Source: Streptococcus azizii (lineage in GTDB: Bacteria > Bacillota > Bacilli > Lactobacillales > Streptococcaceae). Taken from it: a stretch of 64,000 nt of DNA. The stretch is taken from assembly GCF_001984715.1 (NCBI RefSeq), contig NZ_MSPR01000001.1:222451-286450 (forward strand). Reading direction: 5' to 3'. This document shows, in pieces, positions 53,631 to 63,943 of this stretch; position 1 is the stretch's first letter, and each line of letters starts with the position of its first letter. The notes under the pieces are model-generated. The model was not told the DNA's origin. It did no database searches and saw only the letters and a list, made by a program, of their open reading frames with translations. The position numbers were made by a program, and so were the translations under genes.

Positions 53631-55571
53631 CTAATATTTACCTAGCTCTCGCAAACTGGTATGATTTTCTTGAATGCGTCTGAACATTTTCTCCATATCT
53701 GATGTTGTGAAATGGACAAGAACTGGTCGACCGTGCGGGCAATTATAAGGATTTTTACAGGTCGCTAGTTGCTGTAACAAATGGCGAGCTGAGTAAGCAT
53801 CCAAAGAATGGTTGGCCTTAATCGACCGCTTGCAGGACATCATGATAGCTAGCTCTGCACGGTAACGCTTAATAGAGACCTCGTCTGTCAATAAGAGCAT
53901 GTCGCACATTTCATAAATTGCCGCTTCAATCTCATCTTCTTTCATCCAAATCGGATGTTCCCGCAAAATGAATTGGTTGACACCGTATTCCTCTAAGTTG
54001 ACACCAACTTGACACAAGGCATCTAATTTTTGTTTGAGAACCAGCGCATCATTCGCAGGAAAATCAAAGAGATAGGGAACCAATAGCTGCTGAGAAGAAC
54101 TGTCTACATTCCCAATGCTATCACGATATTCCTCATACTTGACCCGTTCCTGAGCTGCGTGCTGATCGATAATATAGAGGCCTGCTTTCCCTTGAGCAAA
54201 TAGGTAGGTTCCATGCATTTGACCAAAATATTCCAATTCAGGAAACGTTGAAGTCTCTTCACTCTCTAATCGTTCGAGTAATTTTCCTAGCTCTTTTCTT
54301 CCAAGAGGTGGATGATCTGAATCATCTGATACGACTTCCTCTCGGTGGGCAAATTTGATGTTGACAGGCTTGTCAACAAGTTCTTCCTTTCCTTTGTCAA
54401 GCTGCTGAACTATCTCCACTTCCTTCATATCCTCAGAAACCATTTGAGGTTTGACAAAAAAATCCTGTCGAACGCTATCGTAGTATAGATTGCTTTCTTT
54501 CAACGGTAGAGCCATTTGTTCAGTCTGAATCCTAGATCTAGCACTTGATTTAGCCAGATTTTCCAAGGCATCTGGAATCAAATCTTGCTCTTTGAGCGCT
54601 GTTGTAATTGCTCCGCTAAGGAGACTCATCAATTCTTTTTCCTTAGACAGTCGCACTTCCTGCTTGGTGGGGTGAACATTGACATCTGCCAAATAAGGAT
54701 CAATCTGAATATCAATCACAGCTAAGGGAAAACGTCCAACCATCAATTTGCTACCATAGCCATCTAAAATCGCACGATTCAGCAGGAAATTTTTGATATA
54801 GCGTCCATTGATAAAGATACTAATATAATTGCGATTAGCTCGTGTCAATTCGGGCAAGGATACATAGCCTGATACTTGAAAATCTAAATCCTCTGCTACA
54901 ATCTCAATCATTTTTTTGGCTGAAGCAATTCCATAAACACCGGAAATAGCCTGTCGGAGATTTCCGGTACCTGCTGTTTGAATCAACTCTCGCCCTTCGT
55001 TTATCAAGCTAAAGGCAATATCAGGATGAGCTAAACTCAATCGATTCATCACATCCACAATATGGGATAGTTCCGCCTGCTGGCTTTTTATATATTTGAG
55101 CCGCGCGGGAGTATTGTAGAACAGGTCTTCCACAGTCATTCGTGTACCAACAGGGCGACTGAGCACCTCTTCTCTTGTCACTTGCCCTGCTTCTGCTTCA
55201 AGGACAAGACCGTAATTTACCATCTCTGTCGCAGTCTCAATCCGAATGCGACTAACGGAGGCTATAGAGGGTAGGGCCTCCCCACGAAAGCCCAACGTCC
55301 GAATGCGGAATAAGTCTGACTGGGTTTTTATTTTACTGGTCGCATGACGACGAAGAGCCAGCGATACCTGATCTGGTGCAATCCCTTCCCCGTTATCACT
55401 AATTTCAATTTTTTTGAGTCCCGATTCTTCAATACTAACACTGATTTGAGTAGCGCCCGCATCGATAGAATTTTCGACCAATTCTTTGACCACACTAGCA
55501 GGACGCTCAATCACTTCTCCTGCTGCAATCTGATTGGCTAGGACTTCTGGTAATTCAATAATTGTTGCCAT
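53631..55571 (-). CDS. mutL: DNA mismatch repair protein MutL
   Basis: A 646-residue MutL. GHKL ATPase motifs: [41 protein letters not shown] and [20 protein letters not shown]. The C-terminal domain has the endonuclease-type [17 protein letters not shown] (near residue 468) and [12 protein letters not shown] and CPHGRP, so it should nick DNA as in B. subtilis. It partners with MutS upstream, though about 400 bases including a repeat separate the two genes. Confidence 0.97.
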   Translation of the reverse strand: MATIIELPEVLANQIAAGEVIERPASVVKELVENSIDAGATQISVSIEESGLKKIEISDNGEGIAPDQVSLALRRHATSKIKTQSDLFRIRTLGFRGEALPSIASVSRIRIETATEMVNYGLVLEAEAGQVTREEVLSRPVGTRMTVEDLFYNTPARLKYIKSQQAELSHIVDVMNRLSLAHPDIAFSLINEGRELIQTAGTGNLRQAISGVYGIASAKKMIEIVAEDLDFQVSGYVSLPELTRANRNYISIFINGRYIKNFLLNRAILDGYGSKLMVGRFPLAVIDIQIDPYLADVNVHPTKQEVRLSKEKELMSLLSGAITTALKEQDLIPDALENLAKSSARSRIQTEQMALPLKESNLYYDSVRQDFFVKPQMVSEDMKEVEIVQQLDKGKEELVDKPVNIKFAHREEVVSDDSDHPPLGRKELGKLLERLESEETSTFPELEYFGQMHGTYLFAQGKAGLYIIDQHAAQERVKYEEYRDSIGNVDSSSQQLLVPYLFDFPANDALVLKQKLDALCQVGVNLEEYGVNQFILREHPIWMKEDEIEAAIYEMCDMLLLTDEVSIKRYRAELAIMMSCKRSIKANHSLDAYSARHLLQQLATCKNPYNCPHGRPVLVHFTTSDMEKMFRRIQENHTSLRELGKY

Positions 55572-55695
55572 AGTCTATTCCTATCTTTCTAATGCCCCTA
55601 TTATACCACAAAGGTGACAAATATGAGATGAGGAAAAAAGCAGGGGAGAGTAAGCTCTTCCCGCTCTTTAGTAGACTGCTCCTTGTTGCAGAAAA

Positions 55696-55895
55696 TAATA
55701 CTCAATAAACATCAGCAGTAGACTAGGAAACAAAGACGGAGATAAAACTCTGCTCCAGCCTATATCTTAAAGGGATTCTCATCTGTAATTGGCTGAAGCC
55801 AAAACAGCTGCCTATCTTTTTTGCACAGATTGTAGTCCGAGATCCATTCACCGAGATAGGTTAACAATGGGGCATTTTGGATTGTAGGGAGTATC
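55696..55895. repeat. BOX-like composite repeat between mutS and mutL
   Basis: Left AATACTCAATAAACATCAGC then AGTAGACTAGGAAAC; right AGATAGG..GGGAGTATC. It contains the AAAGGGATTCTC/CAGCTG cassette (55768-55815). It interrupts what is often a tight mutS-mutL transcription unit. Confidence 0.7.
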
Positions 55896-55920
55896 AAAGA
55901 GGATTCCCCCCATTCTAATC

Positions 55921-55982
55921 ACAAAAAAGAGCAAGTACAATCGAGTCCTCAACATCTCGATTCTTTCTTACTCCTCTTTTTT
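55921..55982 (-). terminator. Probable terminator of mutS
   Basis: AAAAAAGAGCAAGTACAATC / CTCGATTCTTTCTTACTCC with CTCTTTTTT: an imperfect long stem overlapping the mutS stop, with T-runs both ways. Confidence 0.55.
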
Positions 55983-58512
55983 ACAGTAGTGTTTTTAGCT
56001 CTGCTAAGGCATTCATAGCTTCAAGTGGTGTCATGCTATATACATCAAGTAGCGCTAAGCGCTCTAACGCTGGATGCTGCTCAGCAAAGAGATCCAGTTG
56101 CCCAAGCGGCTCTGCCTGCGATAGTTTTTCCACTTCCTGCGGTACTTGAACTTGATTTTCCAAGGATTTTAAAATGGTATCTGCCCTCTGCAACAATTCC
56201 TCTGGCATCCCAGCAATTTTTGCCACGTGAATTCCGTAAGATTTATCCGCTGGACCTGGTGCAATCTTATGCAGGAAGGTCACTTGACCATCATTTTCCA
56301 AGGTCGAAACATGGACATTTTCCAAGTGCTTTAAGGTTTCACTCAAATCTGTCAACTCATGGTAATGGGTCGCAAAAAGAGTCTTAGCACCAATGCGATC
56401 ATGGATATATTCGATAATGGACTGAGCGAGAGCCATTCCATCATAGGTCGCGGTTCCACGCCCCAATTCATCAAAAAGAATCAGCGATTGCTCACTAGCC
56501 AAACGAACTGCCTTATTAGCCTCCATCATCTCTACCATGAAAGTAGACTGACCGCTGACCAAATCATCCGCAGCCCCAATCCGCGTGAAGATAGCATCAA
56601 AAATCGGCAAAGTAGCATGTTCGGCAGGAACATAGGAACCCATCTGTGCCATGATAACGATCATACCTAACTGGCGCATATAGGTGGACTTCCCACTCAT
56701 ATTTGGTCCTGTAATCAGTTGCATGTTGGTCGTTTCACCAAGGACTATCGAGTTGGGGATATAGGTCTGTTTGCCCATGACCTTCTCAACAACTGCATGG
56801 CGTCCCTGCTCAATGGTCAACTGACGACTATCGGTAAAATGTGGACATACATAGCGCTGTTTTTCTGCAACAACTGCAAAGGCTTGAAGGACATCAACCG
56901 TCGCAATGACTCGCGCCAAACGCTGCAAGCGACTGATATATTTTTCCACCTCTTGACGGATACGCATGAAAATTTCATACTCCAGATGAGCCGACTTATC
57001 ACGCGCTTCAAGCATCTGCCCTTCAATCTTGGCTAGTTCCTCCGTACCGTAGCGTTCTGAATTTTTCAAGGTTGCCTTACGGAAAAAATGCTCTGGAACA
57101 TTATTGCGATTTGCATTGGTCACATGGAAGTAGTAACCATCTTTTTTATTATAATCAATTTTTAGATTATTAATTCCCGAATTTTCCCGCTCCTTAGCCT
57201 CAATTTCAGCAATCCATCCTGTCCCTTCTCGCATGACCAAGCGGTATTGATCCAAAGTTGCATCAAAACCTGTTTTAATAATATCTCCGTCTGTAATCGC
57301 ACCTTGAGCGGCTGGATCAATCGCTTCACTGATCAAGGTATGAAGTTCTGGAATCGTATCCAATCCTGCAATCAATGGTGCGAGGACAGATTCGTTCATC
57401 TGCTCTAAAATGGCCTTCATCGCAGGAACATTCTCCAGAGTCTGAACTAATTGTAACAAGTCTTTGGGCAAGGTTTTACCAAAAGAGACACGACTGGCTA
57501 AACGTTCAATATCATAGACACCTTTTAAGCTCTCAATCAAATCACTGCGCTCAAAGAAATGGTCCAAAAATACCTGCACAACACGTTGGCGGGATTCAAT
57601 TTTGGTTCGATCAATTAAGGGACGATCAATCCAAGAACGTAACAAGCGTAAGCCCATCGCTGTCTTGGTCTCATCAAGGAGCCAATAGAGGCTGCCGTGC
57701 TTCTTACCTGTCCGAGCATTTTCCAATAAATCAAGGCTGGACTTAGTAGCATAGTCCATTTGCAGGTAATCCTTAATCTCATAATGTTGTACTTTTTGCA
57801 AATGTACCAAATCACGCAGCTGCGTCCGCAAGACGTAACTAAGTAGCTTTCCGGCAACACGTTTTTCTACTTCAATCAGGGACGGATCAATCAGCTCAAT
57901 GTCATCTGCTACCGTCTCCTCATACGATAGGAGAAGATTCATCTGACTAGTCAGCACTTGCTCTTCCTCTTCTGGCAACTGGTAGCCAATGACCAGTTCA
58001 CGCGCCCGCAAATTGCGAATCTCCCCGCACAAACTTGTAAAATCATCCAGACTCGTCACGAAAAACTGACCTGTTGCCACATCCATATAAGACAAAGCAT
58101 AGGTTGCTCCCTGACGCTCAATAGCCACTAGAAAATTACTCTCCGAACCAATCTTCGACGAATCCACAACGGTTCCAGGTGTGATGATTTGCACCACTTC
58201 ACGCTTGACAACACCGACAGCTGTCTTGGGGTCTTCTACTTGTTCTGCAACTGCGACCTTATGTCCCAAATCGACCAGAGTATCGATGTATTGCTGAGCC
58301 GCATGATAAGGTACTCCTGCCATTGGTATTGGATTTTCCGCATTGCGATTACGACTGGTCAAGGCCAACTCCAAAATCTGTGCTGCCTCAACCGCGTCAT
58401 CATAAAATAATTCATAGAAGTCGCCCATACGAAAGAGTAAAAAAGCATCTGGATAATTGGCTTTAATATCCAGATACTGCTGCATACCAGGTGAAATTTT
58501 TTCTTTTGTCAT
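55981..58512 (-). CDS. mutS: DNA mismatch repair protein MutS
   Basis: An 843-residue MutS. Mismatch-binding [28 protein letters not shown] (the Phe-x-Glu wedge is FYE), Walker [11 protein letters not shown] (about residue 605), SAFLDELGRGT-type Walker B ([16 protein letters not shown]) and ATHYHEL. It recognises mismatches and recruits MutL. Ten bases after argR on the same strand, the usual streptococcal argR-mutS pair. Confidence 0.98.
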   Translation of the reverse strand: MTKEKISPGMQQYLDIKANYPDAFLLFRMGDFYELFYDDAVEAAQILELALTSRNRNAENPIPMAGVPYHAAQQYIDTLVDLGHKVAVAEQVEDPKTAVGVVKREVVQIITPGTVVDSSKIGSESNFLVAIERQGATYALSYMDVATGQFFVTSLDDFTSLCGEIRNLRARELVIGYQLPEEEEQVLTSQMNLLLSYEETVADDIELIDPSLIEVEKRVAGKLLSYVLRTQLRDLVHLQKVQHYEIKDYLQMDYATKSSLDLLENARTGKKHGSLYWLLDETKTAMGLRLLRSWIDRPLIDRTKIESRQRVVQVFLDHFFERSDLIESLKGVYDIERLASRVSFGKTLPKDLLQLVQTLENVPAMKAILEQMNESVLAPLIAGLDTIPELHTLISEAIDPAAQGAITDGDIIKTGFDATLDQYRLVMREGTGWIAEIEAKERENSGINNLKIDYNKKDGYYFHVTNANRNNVPEHFFRKATLKNSERYGTEELAKIEGQMLEARDKSAHLEYEIFMRIRQEVEKYISRLQRLARVIATVDVLQAFAVVAEKQRYVCPHFTDSRQLTIEQGRHAVVEKVMGKQTYIPNSIVLGETTNMQLITGPNMSGKSTYMRQLGMIVIMAQMGSYVPAEHATLPIFDAIFTRIGAADDLVSGQSTFMVEMMEANKAVRLASEQSLILFDELGRGTATYDGMALAQSIIEYIHDRIGAKTLFATHYHELTDLSETLKHLENVHVSTLENDGQVTFLHKIAPGPADKSYGIHVAKIAGMPEELLQRADTILKSLENQVQVPQEVEKLSQAEPLGQLDLFAEQHPALERLALLDVYSMTPLEAMNALAELKTLL

Positions 58513-58522
58513 CCCGCCCCTC

Positions 58523-58960
58523 TCAGTCTAAATAAGAGTTTATCTCTGCTTCAACCTGCTTGGCTGCCTCTTCATCACGACAGATGACGAGCAAGGTATC
58601 TGCACCTGCCAGGGTTCCTAAAATAGTCGCAGGCTTTTCAATATCAATAATATTAGCCATTAAGGCTGCCTCTCCCAGTTCTGAATGAAGCACCAAGATG
58701 AAACTAGCCCGCTCTACCTTATAGGCATATTGAGCCAATAGCTGACTAAAATCTGCTTCTTCACTCCTAGACAGGCTATAGTAAGAGCTGCCATTTTCAT
58801 GCATTTTCACTAATCCCAATTCACGCAAGTCCCTTGACAAGGTCGTCTGAGTTACGGAAATACCATGTTGCTCAAGTCCTTGCTTGATTTCTGCCTGAGT
58901 GCGAATCTTTTCCTGACGAATCATGGTTTGAATTAACTGTTGTCGTTCTGCTTTATTCAC
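58523..58960 (-). CDS. argR: Arginine repressor ArgR
   Basis: A 145-residue ArgR/AhrC: N-terminal winged helix ([49 protein letters not shown]) and a C-terminal hexamerisation domain with [19 protein letters not shown] (the GTxxGxDT arginine-binding motif). Divergent from argS with 111 bases between. Streptococci carry several ArgR paralogues; this is the one linked to mutS. No clear ARG box was settled in the intergenic space. Confidence 0.93.
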   Translation of the reverse strand: MNKAERQQLIQTMIRQEKIRTQAEIKQGLEQHGISVTQTTLSRDLRELGLVKMHENGSSYYSLSRSEEADFSQLLAQYAYKVERASFILVLHSELGEAALMANIIDIEKPATILGTLAGADTLLVICRDEEAAKQVEAEINSYLD

Positions 58961-59071
58961 TCATCTACCTCTAACTGTATGATAATGAGTATTATAACAA
59001 ATTTTAGCCGTTTTCTCATGCGTAAAAGCAGAAATATGTTAAAATAGAATGAATAACTCTGGAGGTTTACT

Positions 59072-60760
59072 ATGAATCAAAAAATGCTTGTTGCTGAAAA
59101 ACTGGCAACTGCTATTTCTAGTCTCGATTTAGAAGCTATCTACACACTATTAGAAAAACCAAAATCATCTGAAATGGGGGACATTGCTTTCCCAGCTTTT
59201 TCATTAGCAAAGGTCGAACGAAAGGCTCCTCAAGCCATTGCAGCTGACATCGTTGAAACACTTGACTCGGAAGGTTTTGAAAAAATTGTTGCAACTGGAC
59301 CTTACGTCAACTTTTTCCTAGATAAGGCTGCCATTTCACACGCAACCCTAACCCAAGTCATAAAAGAAAATGACCACTACGGTCAACAGCACCGTGGCAA
59401 CGGGCAAAACGTCACGATTGATATGTCAAGCCCCAACATCGCCAAGCCCTTCTCTGTCGGTCACCTACGCTCCACCGTCATCGGAGATGCCCTTGCCAAT
59501 ATCTATGAAAAAATGGGATACAAGGCACTTCGGATTAACCACTTAGGTGACTGGGGCAAACAGTTTGGTCTCTTGATTGTCGCCTACAAATTATGGGGAG
59601 ACAAGGCAGCTGTTGAGGCAAATCCAATCGCAGAGTTGCTCAAACTCTACGTGCGTATCAATGCTGAGGCAGATGAAAATCCTGAATTGGACGAAGAAGG
59701 CCGCAAATGGTTTAAAAAATTGGAAGACGGTGATGCAGAGGCCCTTGAACTCTGGCAATGGTTCCGCGATGAAAGTTTGGTTGAATTTAACCGTATTTAT
59801 GACAAGCTAAACATCACCTTTGACTATATCCAAGGAGAAGCCTTCTATAATGATAAGATGGATAAGGGAATTGAGATGCTAAAGGAGAAAAACCTCCTAC
59901 AAGAATCAAACGGTGCGATGATTGTCAACCTTGAAAACGACAACCTACCGCCAGCTCTCATCATGAAATCAGATGGTGCTACCCTCTACATCACGCGCGA
60001 TATTGCAACAGCTCTTTACCGTAAGGAAAATTACAACTTTGCCAAAAGTATCTATGTCGTTGGTCAAGAGCAAGCCAATCACTTCAAACAACTGAAAGCT
60101 GTCCTCAAGAAAATGGGATATGACTGGAGCGATGACCTACTTCATATCGCCTTTGGTCTGGTGACAAAAGACAAGAAGAAATTATCTACCCGTAAAGGAA
60201 ACATCATCCTCTTGGAACCGACCCTCGACGAAGCCGTTTCTCGTGCCTTATCCCAAATCGAAGCAAAGAATCCCGATTTAGAAAATAAGGAAGCTGTTGC
60301 AGAAGCAGTTGGAGTCGGTGCCGTCAAATTTTTCGACCTTAAAACAGACCGCGAAAATGGATATGACTTTGACTTAGAAGCTATGGTATCCTTTGAAGGC
60401 GAAACTGGTCCCTACGTCCAATACGCTTATGCACGGATTCAATCCATTCTTCGTAAGGCTAACTTTACACCTAAGGTTGACAATCAGTATCAGCTGACAG
60501 ATGCCGAAAGCTGGGAGATTATCAAGCATCTCCAAAACTTCGCAACTGTCATCGAAAAAGCAGCCGATAAGTATGACCCATCCTTGATTGCCAAGTACGC
60601 AATCCAACTTGCCCAGTCGTTTAACAAGTACTATGCACATACCCGTATTCTCGACGAAAATCCAGAACGCGATAGTCGCCTAGCCCTAGCTTATACGACA
60701 GGCGTTGTCCTCAAAGAAGCCCTTCGTCTCCTCGGCGTGGAAGCTCCTGAAAAAATGTAA
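59072..60760 (+). CDS. argS: Arginyl-tRNA synthetase
   Basis: A 562-residue class I synthetase. N-terminal Arg-S domain, HIGH as [37 protein letters not shown], the degenerate KMSKS region [13 protein letters not shown] and a C-terminal DALR anticodon-binding domain ([31 protein letters not shown]). It charges tRNA-Arg. GGAGG precedes the ATG. Monocistronic, ended by a terminator. Confidence 0.98.
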   Translation: MNQKMLVAEKLATAISSLDLEAIYTLLEKPKSSEMGDIAFPAFSLAKVERKAPQAIAADIVETLDSEGFEKIVATGPYVNFFLDKAAISHATLTQVIKENDHYGQQHRGNGQNVTIDMSSPNIAKPFSVGHLRSTVIGDALANIYEKMGYKALRINHLGDWGKQFGLLIVAYKLWGDKAAVEANPIAELLKLYVRINAEADENPELDEEGRKWFKKLEDGDAEALELWQWFRDESLVEFNRIYDKLNITFDYIQGEAFYNDKMDKGIEMLKEKNLLQESNGAMIVNLENDNLPPALIMKSDGATLYITRDIATALYRKENYNFAKSIYVVGQEQANHFKQLKAVLKKMGYDWSDDLLHIAFGLVTKDKKKLSTRKGNIILLEPTLDEAVSRALSQIEAKNPDLENKEAVAEAVGVGAVKFFDLKTDRENGYDFDLEAMVSFEGETGPYVQYAYARIQSILRKANFTPKVDNQYQLTDAESWEIIKHLQNFATVIEKAADKYDPSLIAKYAIQLAQSFNKYYAHTRILDENPERDSRLALAYTTGVVLKEALRLLGVEAPEKM

Positions 60761-60763
60761 AAC

Positions 60764-60791
60764 AAAACTCCTTGAACATTCAAGGAGTTTT
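60764..60791. terminator. Bidirectional terminator after argS
   Basis: AAAACTCCTTGAA / TTCAAGGAGTTTT, loop CA, between the convergent argS and membrane protein genes. Confidence 0.9.
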
Positions 60792-60798
60792 CTGTTCG

Positions 60799-61326
60799 TT
60801 AAATATCAGTAGCTGTCTGCGCCACAGATGGTTTTTCTTTTGGTTTACGAAGCAAGAAGAAAACAGTCAAACCGAAGAAGAGGACAAAGAGAACGATACT
60901 AAAAATATAGGCTCCTAAAGCGGCTACCTCAGTAGCTTTACGGGATAGCTCATCTGTATATATGGCACTCAACCCTTTCGCACCAATATAGCCATAAGTA
61001 GAGGTGATTAAGGTCGTAAACAGATAACCAATATAAGTATAGGAAGCCGTTTCATTTTTCTTTTGGAATAGAAAAACAATGGTCGCAATAATCAGTACCA
61101 ACTGGATGATTATCAAGGTCTTATTGATTCCATTTGTACTAAATTCCATACTTGCCTTGGCGGCATTCACCAGCTGATCTACATCGACCCCTTTAGCTTG
61201 GAAACTAGCGTAAGATGCTCGGATTGCCTCTTCATCAAATTTCCCAAAAAATGCTCCCCAAATTCCCATAAGGCTTGCAAGACCAGAAAGTGTAGCCAAA
61301 ATATATAAATGAATTGGTTTTTTCAT
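60799..61326 (-). CDS. Small four-helix membrane protein, unknown function
   Basis: The start is taken at the ATG at 61326 (MKKPIHLYILATLSGLASLM) with AAAGGAG 9 bases upstream. The 175-residue protein has four helices (about residues 7-26, 70-90, 97-115 and 135-158) and an extracellular loop of about 40 residues between the first two. It resembles streptococcal proteins loosely annotated as ABC permeases, without any transporter motif. It has an almost ideal promoter with a palindrome at the start site, so it is probably a strongly expressed, regulated single gene. Confidence 0.75.
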   Translation of the reverse strand: MKKPIHLYILATLSGLASLMGIWGAFFGKFDEEAIRASYASFQAKGVDVDQLVNAAKASMEFSTNGINKTLIIIQLVLIIATIVFLFQKKNETASYTYIGYLFTTLITSTYGYIGAKGLSAIYTDELSRKATEVAALGAYIFSIVLFVLFFGLTVFFLLRKPKEKPSVAQTATDI

Positions 61327-61350
61327 CACATAATCTCCTTTTTGTATGAT

Positions 61351-61394
61351 TGTTTTGTTACAAACATTATACCCCTTTATTTTTGCCTTGTCAA
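61351..61394 (-). promoter_or_regulatory. Consensus promoter with palindromic operator
   Basis: The minus strand has TTGACA (61394-61389), 17 bases, TATAAT (61371-61366), both perfect. Immediately after lies TGTTTGTAACAAAACA (61366-61351), a palindrome across the start site, which suggests a repressor. Confidence 0.75.
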
Positions 61395-61429
61395 TCCCTA
61401 GGTGAGAAGAAAACTCGAAACTGCGCCTT

Positions 61430-62950
61430 TTATTGGTTGGTAATGGAGAATTGTCTCACATTTTGGCGACGGTAGGTCGTCGTCAATTCAAGTAAATTTG
61501 CCTCTACGTCTGGAGTTAATTGCTCTGCTGTCATACGCCAGGTCCAGTTCCCCCCCAAGGTATTTGGTAAATTCATTCGCGCTGAACCATCCAATCCCAG
61601 TAAATCCTGCATCGTTGCAACAGCCATAAAGGCAACTGAGCCAAACAGCATCCGAAGCATGGCATGGTTGATAGACTCATCAGGATGACGATTGCTGTAC
61701 ATATCTAAGTAGGCTTTCGCTTCGTCGCTCACTTCATTGTCATACCAACCACGAATCGTACTATTGTCATGCGTACCGGTATAGGCGACGACATTTCGAC
61801 GGTGGTTATGCGGAATTTCAATGCTATCTCCATGGGGGTCAAAGGCAAATTGTAGGACTTTCATACCAGGGAAGCCTGTCGTGTCGCGTAGCTCCAGCAC
61901 CTTATCGGTCACAGAACCTAGGTCCTCTGCAATGATGTTCAAATCACCCAAGGCTTCTTTAATAGCTGCAAATAATTCAAAACCAGGTGCTTCAACGCGG
62001 CGCCCATTGACAGCCGTTGTCTCGCCTGCTGGAATTTCCCAGAAAGAAGCAAAGCCAATGAAGTGATCAATCCTTACCATATCATACAGCTTGAAGCTCT
62101 CACGCAAGCGCGCAATCCACCAAGAAAAACCATCTTCCTTCATTGCTTCCCAGTCATAAATTGGATTCCCCCATAACTGACCAATCTCTGAAAAGGCATC
62201 TGGTGGGCAACCTGCCACGACGCTTGGACGCCCCTCTTCATCTGTTTTAAAAAATTGAGGATTGGCCCACATATCAGCCGAGTCTGCCGCAATATAAATC
62301 GGCATATCCCCAACAATCTCTATACCGCGGTCGTTGGCGTACGCTTTCAAAGCACCCCATTGGCGGAAGAAAAGATACTGGGTCACGCGGTGATAATCGA
62401 TTCGATCGCCTAATTGTTCACGATAAGCGATTAGAGCTACCTCTTCTCGTCTGCGAATAGCACTATCTTCCCACTCTGTCCATGCTTTGAGGTCAAAATG
62501 CTCCTTAATCGCCATATAATCTGCAAAATTATCCAGCCAAGAAGCCTGCTCTTCTAAGAAAGTATAATAATCTGCTGGGAGGCCCTGTGCCTTCATGCGA
62601 GCAACAACTTTTTCTAAAACTGGACGGCGTCCATGGAAAACTTTCGCATAATCCACTTCTGTCGGGTTAGCGCCAAAATCAATTCCTTCTACCTCGTGAG
62701 CCTCTAGCCAACCCTCTTCTATCAATAAGTCAAAATCAATGAAATGGGTATTACCTGCAAAAGCCGAGAAAGACTGATAAGGAGAATCCCCATAACTCGT
62801 CGTTCCTAGCGGCAAAATCTGCCAATAGCGCTGCTTGGTTCTCACCAAAAAATCAATAAAGTCATAAGCAGACTGCCCGAAAGTTCCAATCCCATATTTT
62901 CCTGGCAACGAGGAGACATGGAGCAGTACCCCACTTTGTCTTTCTTTCAT
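61430..62950 (-). CDS. malQ: 4-alpha-glucanotransferase (amylomaltase)
   Basis: A 506-residue GH77 enzyme: GVLLHVSSLPGKYGIGTFGQ, WQILPLGTTSYGDSPYQSFS, catalytic nucleophile Asp in MVRIDHFIGF, acid/base Glu in IIAEDLGSV and the stabilising Asp in YTGTHDNSTIRGW. It transfers maltosyl and longer units between maltodextrins in the cytoplasm. malP (glycogen phosphorylase), its usual partner, is not immediately downstream on this strand. The upstream 900 bases hold a repeat array and a MalR-type operator. Confidence 0.96.
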   Translation of the reverse strand: MKERQSGVLLHVSSLPGKYGIGTFGQSAYDFIDFLVRTKQRYWQILPLGTTSYGDSPYQSFSAFAGNTHFIDFDLLIEEGWLEAHEVEGIDFGANPTEVDYAKVFHGRRPVLEKVVARMKAQGLPADYYTFLEEQASWLDNFADYMAIKEHFDLKAWTEWEDSAIRRREEVALIAYREQLGDRIDYHRVTQYLFFRQWGALKAYANDRGIEIVGDMPIYIAADSADMWANPQFFKTDEEGRPSVVAGCPPDAFSEIGQLWGNPIYDWEAMKEDGFSWWIARLRESFKLYDMVRIDHFIGFASFWEIPAGETTAVNGRRVEAPGFELFAAIKEALGDLNIIAEDLGSVTDKVLELRDTTGFPGMKVLQFAFDPHGDSIEIPHNHRRNVVAYTGTHDNSTIRGWYDNEVSDEAKAYLDMYSNRHPDESINHAMLRMLFGSVAFMAVATMQDLLGLDGSARMNLPNTLGGNWTWRMTAEQLTPDVEANLLELTTTYRRQNVRQFSITNQ

Positions 62951-63034
62951 ATTACTAAACTCCTTTAAATAGTATAGCTACTGTTTGTTTATATAGTCTT
63001 TTAGTTTACTTTTAGTACTATGCAACGAGCTGCA

Positions 63035-63775
63035 GGCTACTTCAACAGTCTATCCCTAGACTGTTTGACACGAGTTGCACTCGTTTTATTTCCGAGCTTT
63101 TAGCCCGTGTTCAATTCACCGAGACTCTTGGCGAAGTATCCTTTTGATTTGTTTCGGCTTTCGTCAATGACAGCTGTGGCTACCTTTAGGTATAAACTAA
63201 ATGACTATACTCGTCAAAAATCAACCTCTGATGTCCTGACACAAGATACAAAGGGCGTATCAAAAGCGAATGAAAATTAGGAATCTTGACGAAGAATCCT
63301 TGATTCTAGGAAAGATTATCTATTTTCCGAGCTTTTAGCCCGTGTTCAATTAGCTAAGATACAAAGCCCGGAAAAAACTCAAAGCGAAAATAGGAAATCT
63401 GACGAAGAGTTGTTAGACTCTAGGAAGATTTGTCTTTTTCGCACAGAGTTTAGGGCGTGTTCAATTCGTCAAGATACAAGAGCGTTTGACACGAGTTTCA
63501 CTCGTTCTATTTCCAACCTTCAACAATCTATCCCTAGACTGTTTGACACGAGTTTCACTCGTTTTATTTCCCACCTTCAACAGTCTATTCCTAGACTGTT
63601 TGACACGAGTTTCACTCGTTTTATTTCCCACCTTCAACAGTCTATTCCTAGACTGTTGAAGCGAGCAAAGCAAAAATAGGAGTTTTAACGAGTGGAAAGC
63701 TCCGGTGAAGGTTTTCAGCCCGCTCCTTTCCAACTTGAATAGTCTTCCACTATTTCAACTACCCTCAGTTTTCCT
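63035..63775. repeat. BOX-like mosaic with a 57-bp tandem triplicate
   Basis: Gene-free. GTTTGACACGAGTTTCACTC units begin at 63484, 63541 and 63598 (period 57). Each joins the ACGAGTTTCACTCGT and CTTCAACAGTCTA..CTAGACTGTT cassettes. Before them lie one copy of the 115-bp module (63357-63470), ACTCGTCAAAAATCAACCTC (63209) and another ACGAGTTGCACTCGT. Frames through the array give repetitive peptides but are not genes. Confidence 0.85.
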
Positions 63776-63811
63776 GGTGATTCAGATATTGATGTTGATA
63801 GAGTAATAATC

Positions 63812-63841
63812 GCAAACGTTTGCTTGTTTACATTATATAAT
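63812..63841 (+). promoter_or_regulatory. MalR-type operator with TATAAT, facing the window end
   Basis: CGCAAACGTTTGC contains the perfect palindrome GCAAACGTTTGC (63812-63823), the LacI-family operator core that MalR uses in streptococci. TATAAT at 63836-63841 follows. No good -35; the operator covers that place. The direction suggests a maltodextrin uptake gene (malX type) beyond the IS insertion. Confidence 0.65.
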
Positions 63842-63879
63842 GATAACGCTAACAAATCAAGACCTATCCGAAATGATAT

Positions 63880-63937
63880 ACTCCCCTTATAGTGGACAGT
63901 GAAAAAACAAAAATTCACTAGAAACTATAAGGGGAGT
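63880..63937. mobile_element. Left end of an IS3-like element with a protective hairpin
   Basis: ACTCCCCTTATAG (63880-63892) and CTATAAGGGGAGT (63925-63937) form a perfect 13-bp stem. TGGACAGTGAAAAAAC (63893) between them looks like an IS3-family terminal sequence. The hairpin just before the transposase start can prevent translation from read-through mRNA. Confidence 0.55.
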
Positions 63938-63943
63938 TTTCGT

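Noticed and set aside
58961..59071. ARG boxes between argR and argS
   Set aside because: A/T-rich half-matches are present but no site close enough to the consensus to report.
63410..63733. Repetitive ORFs on both strands (about 90 codons) encoding repeated DTSFTRFISHLQQSIPRL-like units
   Set aside because: They are the 57-bp tandem cassettes read in frame; no ribosome binding site, no family features, and the same cassettes occur in many non-coding sites.
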